Source: Athripsodes cinereus (taxonomy: Eukaryota > Arthropoda > Insecta > Trichoptera > Leptoceridae). Taken from it: a stretch of 64,000 bases of DNA. The DNA is taken from the NCBI GenBank assembly GCA_947579605.1, contig OX388310.1, forward strand, positions 5,952,001-6,016,000, read 5' to 3'. The notes beneath the pieces were generated by a model, which was not told the origin of the DNA, did not search any database, and was given only the letters and a program-made list of their open reading frames with translations. Shown piece by piece: positions 43,321 to 54,285 of this stretch (position 1 is its first letter; each line of letters starts with the position of its first letter). A program made the translations under genes and the position numbers.

Positions 43321-43500
43321 TATTTACTTTGACGTTTTTTTTAAATTTTTAACTTTTGCTTTTTTTCTCAAGACTAAGACATTTCTGGTAAGAGTGGAAT
43401 CTTTGCTGGTCCACATGTTGAGTGTATTAATTGTTAACATATTATGTTATGACTGTTTGATTCTTTAATATTGTAAAAATAAAATAAAAAAATAAAAATA

Positions 43501-43825
43501 AATATTTTGGGAAATACTACAGAAAAGATGGACGACGTCATCGTAGAGTTGTACCAATGATTATATTATTATTATTTTCAATGATACGTGTGATAATACA
43601 CATAATATATTTATGAAATAAGGTCACAGCATAGAATTATGACAGGTTTGCAAATAGTCACACACGCAGTAGAAATAGAAGCTTACTTTTGTCACGTAAT
43701 ACTTAATAGATACGCACGCAACAAAATAGAAAAAATCACAACATGAGACGTAATAATATTATTTCATACAGGATATTTTTCTAATATGATAAAAATATGA
43801 TGTTTATGGAATTGAAGTAAATAGG
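43501..43825. other. No feature recognised
   Basis: No homology noted. Confidence 0.4.
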
Positions 43826-44417
43826 TATGGAAATAATGTTGTATTGGAAAAATAATATTTGTATTGTTTTCAAATTTTATTCAGCATTTTCTCAGACCTT
43901 TGTAAAAACCAATTAATTATAACGTTCAACAGCAAAAATCGCTCTTCCTATATAGTTTACTGTGCCCTTGAAATGGTTGTTTCATTTTACTTATATTTTT
44001 GGTAGTAAACAAGCTACATTTCAACTAGCGTCCTGTAGCTATTTTCAGGAAAAATTTAATGTCGTCTCTTCTAGAAAATCTTCCTCAAAGATATCCTTGA
44101 AGAAATCTTCAGCAATTATAGGAAATAGTATGGAAATAATGTTGTATTGGATAAATAATATTTGTATTGTTTTCAAATTTTATTCAGCATTTTCTCAGAC
44201 CTTTGTAAAAACCAATTAATTACAACGTTCAAGAGCAAAAATCGCTCTTCCTATATAGTTTACTGCTCCCTTGAAATGGATGTTTCATTAAACTTATATT
44301 TTTGGTAGTAAACAAGGTATATTTCAACTAGCTTCCTGTAGCTATTTTCAGGAAAAAATTCATGTCGTCTTTACTAGAAAATCTTCCTCAAAGATATCCT
44401 TGAAGAAATCTTCAACA
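43826..44417. repeat. 303-bp tandem duplication
   Basis: TATGGAAATAATGTTGTATT starts at 43826 and 44129. The two units stay aligned through TCAGCATTTTCTCAGACC, AGCAAAAATCGCTCTTCC and GTAGCTATTTTCAGGAAAAA with scattered substitutions. An 85-codon frame within is not kept between units, so coding is unlikely. Confidence 0.9.
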
Positions 44418-44719
44418 AGCGGAACAAATCGCAGAATTCAACACATACGCCGTCGCTAACTCATAAACGCTAATGTCAAATAATCACAAAAGTTTGAAAG
44501 ATATTTATATACATTTTTCTTACACATTGCCAATAAAATGGTTTCAACTCACAAAATCCTTGTCTAACAAGCGGAACAAATCGCAGAATTCAACACATAC
44601 GCCGTCGCTAACTCATAAACGCTAATGTCAAATAATCACAAAAGTTTGAAAGATATTTATATACATTTTTCTTACACATTGCCAATAAAATGGTTTCAAC
44701 TCACAAAATCCTTGTCTAA
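44416..44719. repeat. 152-bp tandem duplication, identical units
   Basis: CAAGCGGAACAAATCGCAGA begins at 44416 and 44568. I see no difference between the two 152-bp units, so it is either very recent or an assembly duplication. It abuts the older 303-bp duplication. Confidence 0.92.
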
Positions 44720-46205
44720 CTCTTTTCAAAAATGCAAATTATTTTTACATTAACTTTTTCAGTCGAAACCGGGTTACTCAACTATTATTTTTTTTTTTTT
44801 ATAAAAAGGATTTTTTTTTAATACAAAATTTGTATTTAATATTCATTATCTGGTATAATTTTTTTTGCAACCAGGTTTTATTCATCCACTTATTTATAAA
44901 AATATATTCATATACCTACTTATTTTATGTAATGTAAAGAAGTGAAATTCACACAAAGGAATTTCCTTGAAGGAAAATCTCTTTCAATACTATGGGTAAG
45001 CTAAAAACCATATATGGTATTATATTAACATGATCAAAGAATTCAATTTACAAATGTCACATCAAAAAGTAAAGGACAGCAAAGGGATGTTTTCAGTATT
45101 CCGGGTGATAATCGGAGATAACGGCTAAATATAGATTTAAGTGCTTGACCAAAATCACAATTATTTTTGTTAAGTACTTAAATACACATTTTTGCGCATT
45201 CGTAAATACGTACGTATAAAAACTTGTTTTATTTATCAATGATGTTGGTGATTCTAAATGATTTTTTGGCCTCGCAAAACTTTTGTCATCACCAGTGAAT
45301 CCAAGTTAACAGCCTAAGAGGTTAGCTGGTCAAACAAAACCATCAGGTTGTATTACTTTTTCTACGTTTACGGCATGAAAACACATCACTTAGAATGTCA
45401 TATGGATTTAGAATGTTGTTTCTTTACAAGCATATCTTGGTTATAAATATGTTTTCCTGATATCTTTGATTGAGAAAGCGTCCATTATATACTAAAATTA
45501 ATTACATACAAAGAAAACTATGGTTTTCTTACATTGAAAATTATCATTTATGAAAACTCAAATGTAAAAATTGAGGATATCTTGCAAACTGCGTACACCA
45601 TAACATTGATTACAAAAAAATATGAAATAAACAAAGCCATGTCTTCACGAAAACAACAAAATGTCATTATTTTAAGAGCTTCAAATCCCGACATCTGAGT
45701 CTTCCATCACTGGAATGATCCACTATATATAAAGAATGTCACGTTTTGTTTTTTTTTTGTTATAAAATATAATGATTGTGATTAATATCAAAACCACTCT
45801 AGAAATATTGTCGTGTAAATATTTACATAATATACATATTTTTTTTAAGAGGATATAAGACTAAGTACAGCCTAGAACATGTTTCGATACACATTTTGAT
45901 AATCCATAAAAAACAGAATTATTTACTTCTATGTATTTGATAATCTGATGGTATAAAACTATTATTTATGATTGGTTGCAGAATGCGCGAGATTCATTAA
46001 CCCGATTTGTTATGAAGAGCTCTATGTACAATTCAGCAATGGATTTTACGCAAGAGAAGTAAAAGTAGCATATTATTTTTGTCACTGTTCAGTTGCAACT
46101 CATTGTTCGTAAACGTCTTACAGATTCTTTAAAACTGAACTATTCATAGCCTTCATCATGGCTTCTGAAAATTATACTTAAATACTTACTTCAGCTTATT
46201 TTTTT
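44720..46205. other. No feature recognised
   Basis: AT-rich. No homology noted. Confidence 0.45.
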
Positions 46206-46309
46206 GTCTGTATGAGAACAAAATCTCCCGTTTAAACATCTGTCTGAAATAGTTTTTGTCTGTATGAGAACAAAATCTCCCGTTTAAACATCAGTCTGAA
46301 ATAGTTTTT
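46206..46309. repeat. 52-bp tandem duplication
   Basis: GTCTGTATGAGAACAAAATC begins at 46206 and 46258. Units differ by one base (CATCTGTC versus CATCAGTC). Confidence 0.92.
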
Positions 46310-47394
46310 TTTTTTAATATTCAGAAGACTGATACACAATATTATGTTTCAGCTAAAGACTTTGTAATTGATTACGTCAATCCAAAAATTTCGGGTTTGA
46401 TTCCACCCGTTGCTGCTCTATACAAGTGACACTTACCATAAGTGTGTCTGGGTTTTATTGGGTTTCCAAAAATTCAAATCCAGAATCATCTTTTATCAAA
46501 ATTGGTAGTTGAGGGTCTTGTTATAGGACATTCGATTTTTTCTTAATGATAAATACCTGTTATATTAATTGGAATGAAAAACATTTTTCATTTCACTTAA
46601 GTTCAGGATTCTAAAGGTTAATGTTGCTGTAGTATATATTATAAAGTATCGCGCTAAGCGGCAACAACATTCAAAAGCTTTCATCACCATGAATAATAAA
46701 TTTGTTAGAATTTATACTAATTGCTTACCAGTACTTTATTCTTATATGTACACCTGAACCAAGCATAATATTATAATAATAACTACAATAAATTTTTCAA
46801 CGTGAACCTAAAGTTAATAATATTATTTAGCTTTATAAATGCAGTGTTAATATCTATGTATGTTTACCTTCCCATGTACTCCTACAAGCAAGAAATGAAC
46901 TGAATGTTTTCAAAGAGTCATTCTTTTAGTTTCATCAACATTTTTGAACATTCAGTATACATGACGTGTATCATTGCTGAATTTAAGAAGTTAAATATGA
47001 TTATTTATGTAAAAATATTTGAAAAAAATTAAATTATGAATTTTAACTAGAACTGTTTTTAACTATTATTTGACATTTTTTATACCACTTTGATTTCTTT
47101 TTCTTATATCATGACCAAATTTTTTTCAACAATTTTGTACTTTATTTTATAATTATAACCTGATTAATGTTACATTGTTTTGTTAAGCTCCCGTTATCTT
47201 ATAAGTCTAATTGTTTTGTGTCCTTTTTGAAAAAGAACATACCTTTGTATACATGTATTGTATGTATACAGAGGTTTAACATGTAAAAGAGTTGGTCGTT
47301 AATATCTGTAAATTTGTTATATTTATATAGTTATTAGATTTTATTAGATAGATGTTAGATTAGATGTTATTAGATAGTTATATAAATATCTGTA
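46310..47394. other. No clear feature
   Basis: AT-rich. No homology supported. Confidence 0.4.
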
Positions 47395-47995
47395 AAAAAA
47401 AAAATAAACTTCATATTCTATCACTAGTTTACAAAATACTCTATTCCACGTCTTCTCCCTACTATTTAAAAGAAAATTTCGAGTATTTAGCGAGCCATGG
47501 CCTACCATTGCGATCCAATAACGAGCGTCTTCTGGCAATTCCTACACACAGTACCAATTATTTCTCGAAATCATTCTCAGTTTATGGTGCTCGTTGTTGG
47601 AACGATCTTCCTTCTTCGCATAGAGTTTCACAATCGCTCAATGTTTTTAAATCTTGTGTTAAGGAAAAAATGCTATCTTCTAACTCAGTATCCGTTCCCT
47701 AGTCCCCCCCCTCCCCTCCTCTAATCCATAATCCCTAACTCATGTTGGGTGTGTGTCAAATGTTATTTTAAATTTTCTTTTTTTTTCTTTTGTTGTGTAT
47801 TAATGTCTTGTATGTTTTTTTTTTAAGTAAATTAGTTTTTACTAGGTTTATGTCCATGCGTCGTGGTTAGATGGAAGAAATTACTTTATAGTGATAATCT
47901 CGCCACTGCACATCGTCCTAGTTTTTAAAAAATTGTATTATTTTGTTAACACTGTAATGTAATGATGATGTGCAAAAAGAATAAATAAATAAATA
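47395..47995 (+). pseudogene. LINE-F C-terminus and 3' UTR
   Basis: Frame to 47702: KLHILSLVYKILYSTSSPYY, LASHGLPLRSNNERLLAIPT, NYFSKSFSVYGARCWNDLPS, SLNVFKSCVKEKM. This is the C-terminal tail beyond RT seen in CR1/L2/Jockey-like LINEs (GLPLR, LLxxP, YFxxSFxVxxxRxWNxLP). A second overlapping frame is shifted and not the coding one. The 3' UTR includes CTTTATAGTGATAATCTCGC, TTGTTAACACTGTAATGTAA, and ends in AAAGAATAAATAAATAAAT. UTR-only copies are at 50150-50262 (minus) and 61960-62095 (plus). RT is missing. Confidence 0.8.
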
Positions 47996-48221
47996 AAAAT
48001 AAATAAATAAATAAAAAATAATAAGTATATTCTGCTGTATGTATGCAATTAGCATACCTTTTGTTTTTGTTATAATACAACTTGTGTACATAATATACCT
48101 ACTATACTAGTAAAGTTTCATTAATTCATTATTATTTATATATCAGGTTTGAATAATTGAACTAAGTACAAGAAATACAATATGTGTCTCAAATGTTTAT
48201 AACATGCAAAATTTGGTACGG

Positions 48222-48300
48222 AAAGGACGACTTGCATGTTTATAACATACAGCTGGTCTACTGGCTACCCTATTTATGGGATTTACCGTCACACTGATCG
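48222..48300 (+). mobile_element. SINE-1 3' fragment
   Basis: GGACGACTTGCATGTTTATA, CAGCTGGTCTACTGGCTACC, TATGGGATTTACCGTCAC. Clear family 3' end. A 66-codon frame starts in it but has no recognisable content. Confidence 0.7.
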
Positions 48301-49204
48301 TTTTATCCCTATTCACGATGCAAATCAGCTGAAAAACTGTCATAAAACTTTACCTCTGAAAATGCCCAGCACTATTGTAGATGAAACGTTGCGAGACTTT
48401 CTGCCACGAGAGACTATAGCTAAAAACCCCGAATAAATTAGTACCAATATAAAAATTAGTTCGCTGGCGATTCAATTTTTGGATGACGCAGTGATGATTG
48501 ATAAATAGACTGATGAAATAAATATATATTTGTACATATATATGACTGGCTCGTTGCCATTAAAGCTCGAAGATTTTATGAACAGTACCTATTGATACCT
48601 TTAACTAACATCTCATTTATCAACAGCAAAGCTTTGTAAATCTATTGCGTACCGTGCACATAGCTTTAGTATTAAAATTTAATGCTACATTTATTCACCT
48701 CCATCATAAAATAATTTCAAAATAATGAGTTACCTGTCTATATAAATATTATGCAAGTATCAAGGTATAATGATATAATTACTAAACTTTTCCTTTGACA
48801 AAATAATAATAATTTTCTTTAGAAAGATGCTTTACTCTTATTATTGTCATTACATTATTATAGTGCACAGTAAAAACATACTCTCGAAGAAAATTATAAT
48901 TGCGCAGTACTTTCTCCTCCCAAGTTGATGAATGTGGCAAGTTTAGTTTCAAAGTTTGTGAAATTTCGTGGTTCGGTTACAGATCTCTACTGTACCACCA
49001 CTCGTTTACCGCAGTGGAATGCCACAAAATGGGAACTTATTTTGCTACCGACTCCACCTACCTTTCATAATATGTATCTATACTGTACAATGATATATTA
49101 CTACCTAATATAGCTGCCTAATTATATATTGTTACCTACCTTTTAACATTTCAACATATCGACCATTTTTGATTATTTTATATATCGTTTTTCTTGACTT
49201 TTAT
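48301..49204. other. No feature recognised
   Basis: No homology noted. Confidence 0.4.
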
Positions 49205-49310
49205 ATATTGACTGACATACCTGGGAGTTTCGGGTGATGGATACGATAAACGGCGCCCTTGAGGTCATGTTATGAGTAAACGGCGCTTTACAAATTGTCC
49301 ATATATATAT
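49205..49310 (+). mobile_element. CR1-like LINE 3' end
   Basis: CTGGGAGTTTCGGGTGATGG, ACGATAAACGGCGCCCTTGA and TGAGTAAACGGCGCTTTACA match the 3' end of the fragment at 30801-31012. Confidence 0.75.
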
Positions 49311-49735
49311 ATACCTACCTCAGGTGATCTACTAACATTACATACTTTTTAATTTTTACTTTTAATTTTCGACTTTTTGGCGTCTATTTTAAATAACTTG
49401 TATTATTTGACATCCCACTTGTTTTGTTAAGAATATTTCATATTGACTATTTAATAGAAACTATCAAAAATTGACATACCTACCTATAATATCTTGAAAA
49501 ATTCACATAATTTAAACAATGTACCTACCTACCTATATTTTAATTTTTTTCATTTGTGGTTCTTGTTTTATTGTCTATTTGTTGTGTTGTGTGTCCACAT
49601 ATTGTAAAACTGTTTGTTAACATTTTAAAAATTATGTTTAATATTTATTTACATGTAAAAGGCCCAGGCCGGCCAAATTGAATAGATGTAAGGAATATTC
49701 CGTGAAATAAAATTATTACTTTCATTAAAAAAAAA
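49311..49735 (+). mobile_element. Probable LINE 3' UTR with A-rich tail
   Basis: Includes CATGTAAAAGGCCCAGGCC, AGGAATATTCCGTGAAATAA and an ATTATTACTTTCATTAAAAAA end, the look of a retrotransposon 3' UTR. No coding part and no second copy in the window. Confidence 0.4.
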
Positions 49736-50149
49736 TACTTTCATATCTACGGATATAATATTAACTGTCAATTTTCTCAAATAATAACATAACGTTATTA
49801 TCTATACTTAGTATATAGGTACTAGACAATGGGTTGTTGTTTTTTTCTATTTGTCTGCATATTTCTTCAAATTCTTTGTAAATCGACTCTACCATGTATT
49901 AATTCTTCAGGGTAAAACTTATCGATTAGGACTTCGTTAACTTTATCTATTATGAAAAATGTAACATAAAATTAGAAGCCTCAGTGAGACACATACATAG
50001 AGAGGCTTCTTGCAGATTCAGCAGAGCCATTGAGTTTTATTGTGTTCCTACCCTGTACCTATATTTTAAACGATTCAACATATTGTTAAATCATTTTCAT
50101 TTTCTAATTCTTTGACATTTTTTCATATTATTGATATAATTTATTTATT
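49736..50149. other. No feature recognised
   Basis: No homology noted. Confidence 0.4.
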
Positions 50150-50262
50150 TATTTATTCTTTTTGTACATCATCATTACATAACAGTGTTAACAAGATAAT
50201 ATAAAATTTTAAAAACTAGGACGAAGAAATCACTATAAAGTGATTTCTTCCATCTAACCATC
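50150..50262 (-). mobile_element. LINE-F 3' UTR, minus strand
   Basis: Complement reads GGAAGAAATCACTTTATAGT, then GATTTCTTCGTCCTAG, GTTAACACTGTTATGTAATG, and AAAGAATAAATAAATAAAT. A small deletion relative to the other copies leaves GAAATCACTTTATAGTGATTTC as a near-perfect palindrome. Confidence 0.75.
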
Positions 50263-50911
50263 TAACATACAATAATTGTTCCGTTGATTTTCGATATAAT
50301 TATTTTAGTTTTAAATATTTTGATTAGTAATTCATACATTATGATATCCCATTCTCCTTGATTTTTTCTATTTTTCATGTTATTTACATATTTCTAAATG
50401 ACCATAAAATTCATTCATTTGACATCTATAATTGAATTTATTATATTTCCACTATAGATTATTATGCTGTTTGATCAAGTTGTGCTGTCTCAATTTTTTA
50501 TGTAAGTTACTTCATACCTATATTACATGTAAAAGGCAAAATAACATTTGCGTCTCACATTTTTGTCAATAAGTGATGACTATCAAAAATGATTGCCTTC
50601 AATCAAATCTCTGACTTTTTTGATGTCACAAACTAAATAAATGTCATATGAAAATGACGTTGTGGGTATTTCTTTAAATAAATTTGACATTATTTATGAA
50701 TTTCACAAAATATGTGACGTTTTCAAAATAGATGAATATGCCATTGAAAGTAACATAACAAGTCGTTTTGACCTAAATTCGACGAAGATGCGCACAGAAT
50801 CCTTTAAGTAATGTAAAACTCCTATACAGCATTGATATGAAGAAAGCTTTGCTAACGCTAAACGTTGAAGATTAATTATATATAAGATGTGTTGTTTTTT
50901 GAAGTTTAATT
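50263..50911. other. No feature recognised
   Basis: AT-rich flank of LINE-A. Confidence 0.45.
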
Positions 50912-50921
50912 TATTTTATCA

Positions 50922-52162
50922 TTTTGAGGAGCTGTTTGAAAGTGGGGGCGAATATCCAAGCCAGAATAGTGAAAGGGAAAAAGCGAATGAAACAAGGGAT
51001 GAAGAAATAACTATGGATGAGGTTAAGAATGCATTGAAGAAATCGAAGAATGGCAAAGCGGTTGGATATGATATGATCTCTACGGAATTCATCAGTCTGA
51101 GTGGGCTGAGGACTCTCGAATGGTGTCATGCGCTCTTTAACCAGTGTTGGAGGGAAGGTTGCACGCCAGAAGACTGGCGAAAAGCTGTGATATGCCCTCT
51201 ATACAAAGGAAAGGGGTCAAGACTAGAATGCGGGAGTTATCGGGCTATCAGTCTGCTGAGCTCGGTGGGGAAACTGTATGCAAGAATATTGATTGAAAGA
51301 GTTCGAAAAGTAACTGAGACGAATGTATGGGATGTGCAAGGTGCCTTTCAGAGTGGTAGAGGGTGTGTGGACCAGATCTTCTCCCTGCGAATGGTGACAG
51401 AGAAGCTCCTGGAGAAACACCAGAAGCTTTTCTGCGCGTTTGTTGATCTAGAAAAGGCTTATGATAGAGTAGATCGTGAGAAAATTTGGCAAGTACTATC
51501 AATGTGTAGGGTGGGTAGTCGGCTAATTCGCGCCATTGCGTCCCTATATACAGGAAGTTTCGCGTGTGTTAGAGTGAACAATAACCTGTCGGAATGGTTC
51601 ACACTGACAAAAGGAGTAAAACAAGGGTGCGTGATGTCGCCATGGCTTTTTAACCTATACATTGATCATTGTATTCGTCCATTGAAAGAAATGAATGTAG
51701 GTGTTGATATGAATGGGATGAATGTAAGAGCGTTAATGTTTGCCGATGATTTGGTATTGATGGCTGAAAGTGAAAGTGATCTACAGCGAATGATGACGTG
51801 TGTGTATGAAAATTGTGCGATTAATGGATTGAGAATGAATGCAAAAAAGACAAAAATCATGGTGTTTGAAAGAGGAAGTGAGAGAACAGTATGCCAGATA
51901 ATGATTGACAACGAAGTGTTAGAGCAAGTTGACGAATGTGTGTACTTAGGTAGTTTGTTCACGAGAGATGGGAAGTGTGAAAGCGATATTGAAAGGGGAA
52001 AAGTTGCTGGCAATAAGGTAAATGGTGCAATCCGACCAATAATTGCAAATAGAAACATATCCACCACAGCTAAAAGGTTGGTGCACTCTGCTATCTTAGT
52101 GCCAACACTTATGTATGCAAGTGAGACGTGGACATGGTTAAAGAAGGATGAAAGTGGCATAA
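50922..52162 (+). pseudogene. LINE-A reverse transcriptase, upstream part
   Basis: The open frame begins at an ATG at 50887, but residues 1-12 are flanking DNA. The element starts near FEELFESGGEYP. RT landmarks by frame residue: NGKAVGYDMISTEFI at 55-69, WRKAVICPLYKGKG at 97-110, YRAISLLSSVGKLYARI at 118-134, GAFQSGRGCVDQIFSLR at 152-168, FVDLEKAYDRVD at 185-196 (catalytic Asp), GVKQGCVMSPWLFNLYID at 243-260, MFADDLVLM at 284-292 (catalytic pair), VYLGSLFTRDG near 356. It ends at a stop inside the nested insert. Consistent with an active-site-complete non-LTR RT; clade uncertain. Confidence 0.88.
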
Positions 52163-52233
52163 TTTCTATGTAAAAGACTTATATAGCCGTTCACTGTGTA
52201 AATAAATAAATAAATGTGTAAATAAATAAATAA
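52163..52233 (+). mobile_element. SINE-3-type tail inserted in the LINE-A frame
   Basis: 71 bp reading ATGTAAAAGACTTATATAGC, CGTTCACTGTG and then (TAAATAAATAAA)n twice. It matches the 3' end at 14440-14480, 4525-4612 and 41515-41580. Removing it joins GGCATAA directly to ATGCAGTGG, which restores the frame of LINE-A as judged from the 35185 copy. It probably duplicated ATAA, though the AAATA tail makes this ambiguous. A short, 5'-truncated retroposition. Confidence 0.82.
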
Positions 52234-52640
52234 ATGCAGTGGAAATGAGATTGTTGAGAAGGATGTGTGGTAAAAGTCTGAGAGATGGTGTGCGTAACAG
52301 TGATATACGAAAGGAATGTGGAATGAAAGTTGGTGTAATAACAAGGATGAATGTAAATAAGTTAAGATGGTTTGGGCACGTGGAAAGAATGAATGAGGAC
52401 AGAATGACTAAGAAGATATATTTGGCTGAGAGGAATGGTGCTCGGAGACGTGGACGTCCGAGGATTAAATGGCAAGATCATTTAAATCAAATCCTACAGG
52501 ACGGTCACGTGTTGAGCACGTTGAACAGGAGAGCATGCATGAGGAATTGTATGACAGTGACGGAAGCGAAAGATGTATGCAAGGATAGAAGGAAGTGGCG
52601 CTCGATCCTTTCTGCCTACCCCGCGAGGGAAGCGGCGTGA
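52234..52640 (+). pseudogene. LINE-A C-terminal region, downstream part
   Basis: About 135 codons: AVEMRLLRRMCGKSLRDGVR, VNKLRWFGHVERMNEDRMTK, KIYLAERNGARRRGRPRIKW, RRACMRNCMTVTEAKDVC, WRSILSAYPAREAA, TGA at 52638-52640. No lesion. It continues the upstream part across the nested insert and aligns with 35185-35594 throughout. Confidence 0.88.
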
Positions 52641-52672
52641 TGGTATGTATGTATGTATGATATATTTTATCA

Positions 52673-53019
52673 AACCACTTGTCAAATTAAATACCCACGC
52701 CTTTCTACGTATTTGATCATGTCACCAAGAATATTATTAATTAGGAAAATATGCTTCCGAGGCTGTATCTAATACTAATTAATTATAGATACTAATAACC
52801 AGACAAAATTTAGAATTATTAACTTTGCGAATGTGAAATGTGTACTTGAATGTATTATTAATAATTAAAGCACAGTCAAATACAATAATTTTCTATTGTA
52901 AGCGAGTTCGAAAATAAATACCGACTGTGTTAATGTCTAACGACTTATATCTGTGATAAATGTGTACAGTTTTCAAGAAGACACTATTAGTTTGTCCTGT
53001 TGGCATTGTATAATGTTTA
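52673..53019. other. No feature recognised
   Basis: No homology noted. Confidence 0.4.
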
Positions 53020-53325
53020 CGATGTATTTGGCATATCATATAAAATGGGTAGCTAGCAGATCAGCTGCGTTTAATAAATCTGCATGATGTCTTCACCATT
53101 GAAACAGAAAAGTCAATGTAAAAGATGGGTGGCAAACCTCATCGATGAATTTTAAAAGTAAAATTTATTTATTTTTTCAAACACCTGTCTTTTACAGAAC
53201 ACTCAAAAACTTACGGAAAAGAGTGGAATAACAATTCTTTACCGGTTACTCCACGGAATTTAAACACGAAAAGAAGTGTTTTACCACCATATTCTTCTCG
53301 CTTGTTAGGATACTAAGTTTTTTTT
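53020..53325 (-). mobile_element. SINE-1, longest 5' extent
   Basis: Starts on the minus strand with the TTAGTATCCTAACAAGCGAG block (complement near 53310), then the AAAACACTTCTTTTCGTG block, CCGTGGAGTAACCGGTAAAG, the GTTTGAAAAAATAAATAAA stretch, CATCGATGAGGTTTGCCACC, and a diverged 3' end (GCTAGCTACCCATTTTATAT). It shows the family is at least about 300 bp long. Confidence 0.75.
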
Positions 53326-54028
53326 CTTATAAACCTCACAAAACTCATTGAATTTAAGACGAACAAATATAAAACCATATACCTATGAACTCTTTTGATT
53401 TTGTGGTAATATAGAGGATTTTTATTGGTCTATAATGTATGTATTATTGATTGTTGTTATACTTACTGTGTTGACTGTTTCTTCTTTAACAATAAATAAT
53501 CAAATAAATACCTGCAAGGAAATTGCTACACAATGCTATACGTGTGAACTATGTACATTGAAAATCGTTAATATCTTTTTAAGTATAGAAGAACAACTGG
53601 GCACGTTTTAAGCTTAGCGTCTAGGTAACATATCAAGTAGGTAGTACTAAAGTAGTTCCCCGAGATTATTTCGTCTGTAGTAATAATGAACGGCGGCAAA
53701 ACACTAGAAACTAGATGAAGATGGAAGACGCAAGTAAACACTTTTAAGGTGCTGCATGCACTCCAGAAAGATAAGCTCTAGAATAAAGTTCAGTAGTTAC
53801 GTCAGTACATACTGAATGTTTTGCTACGTGAAAACTTAAGAGATATTATTGCGAAACGTGTGTGTAGTCTAATAATAAGAATATTATATAAGGGGTAATA
53901 TAATATTTCATTATTTATTTTATGTTTTTATAGGACGCAAACCGTTAAATACATTTCAATTATGAATGTTAATACGAGCTTTTTATTTATTCATCCATGA
54001 AGTATACGGCTAATGCCTTTTTACAATC
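53326..54028. other. Mostly unrecognised
   Basis: A SINE-3-like end (TTATTTATTCATCCATGAAG, TATACGGCTAATGCC) at about 53983-54025 is the minus-strand tail type. It lies directly before the SINE-2. The rest is unassigned. Confidence 0.4.
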
Positions 54029-54285
54029 GGCCGGTGTGGCACAGAGGTAACGCTCCTGCCTTTGAGTCACGAGATCCCGGGTTCGTTTACCGGCCAGGGC
54101 AAAATGAAAAATGACCTTTTTCAAACTGTCCTGGGTCTGGGTGTTACATATACCTAGATATTGTGTTTAGTGTATATATTATAATGTGTATCGTCGCGTT
54201 AGTACCCATAATACAAGATTCAATGATAGTTTGGGACTAGCTCGATCTGTGTGAATTGTCAATACATGTATTGTTATGTCACAAT
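54029..54285 (+). mobile_element. SINE-2, full copy with tRNA-like head
   Basis: Head GGCCGGTGTGGCACAGAGG: A box TGGCACAGAGG at 54037-54047, B box GGTTCGTTTACC at 54080-54091. GGCCGGT (54029) is complementary to ACCGGCC (54089), as an acceptor-like stem. The body AAAATGAAAAATGACCTTTT, TCCTGGGTCTGGGTGTTACA and CGCGTTAGTACCCATAATAC, then GGGACTAGCTCGATCTGTGT, ends in TGTATTGTTATG. Pol III promoter plus unrelated body is the standard SINE plan. Other copies: 20712 (-), 21015 (+), 36415 (-), 62696 (+). Confidence 0.85.

Larger units (their letters stand above)
42000..43500 (+). mobile_element. LINE-E 3' region, interrupted by R1-D
   Basis: GATTTCTAGTATTTTGGGAT (42141) and, after R1-D, GACATTTCTGGTAAGAGTGG (about 43377) to an AAAATAAAAAT tail are the two halves of the unbroken element at 2075-2310. 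Sequence at about 42000-42140 (a GC-balanced stretch with TTAGCTGGGCTTTGTAAC) probably belongs to the same element but is absent from the 2075 copy. Confidence 0.7.
50922..52662 (+). mobile_element. LINE-A, largest copy, 5' truncated
   Basis: RT plus C-terminal region, 3' end TCTGCCTACCCCGCGAGGGA then AGCGGCGTGATGGTATGTAT, with a GTAT microsatellite tail. TATTTTATCA at 50912-50921 and 52663-52672 is a 10-bp target duplication that fixes both ends. The only lesion I can see in its reading frame is the 71-bp retroposon tail at 52163-52233. Relatives: 4678, 30040, 35185. The 3' end resembles the SINE-1 3' end. Confidence 0.9.

Noticed and set aside
54029..54095. A genuine tRNA gene
   Set aside because: The A and B boxes are present but the inner arms do not fold as a tRNA, and it continues into a SINE body found at four other sites.
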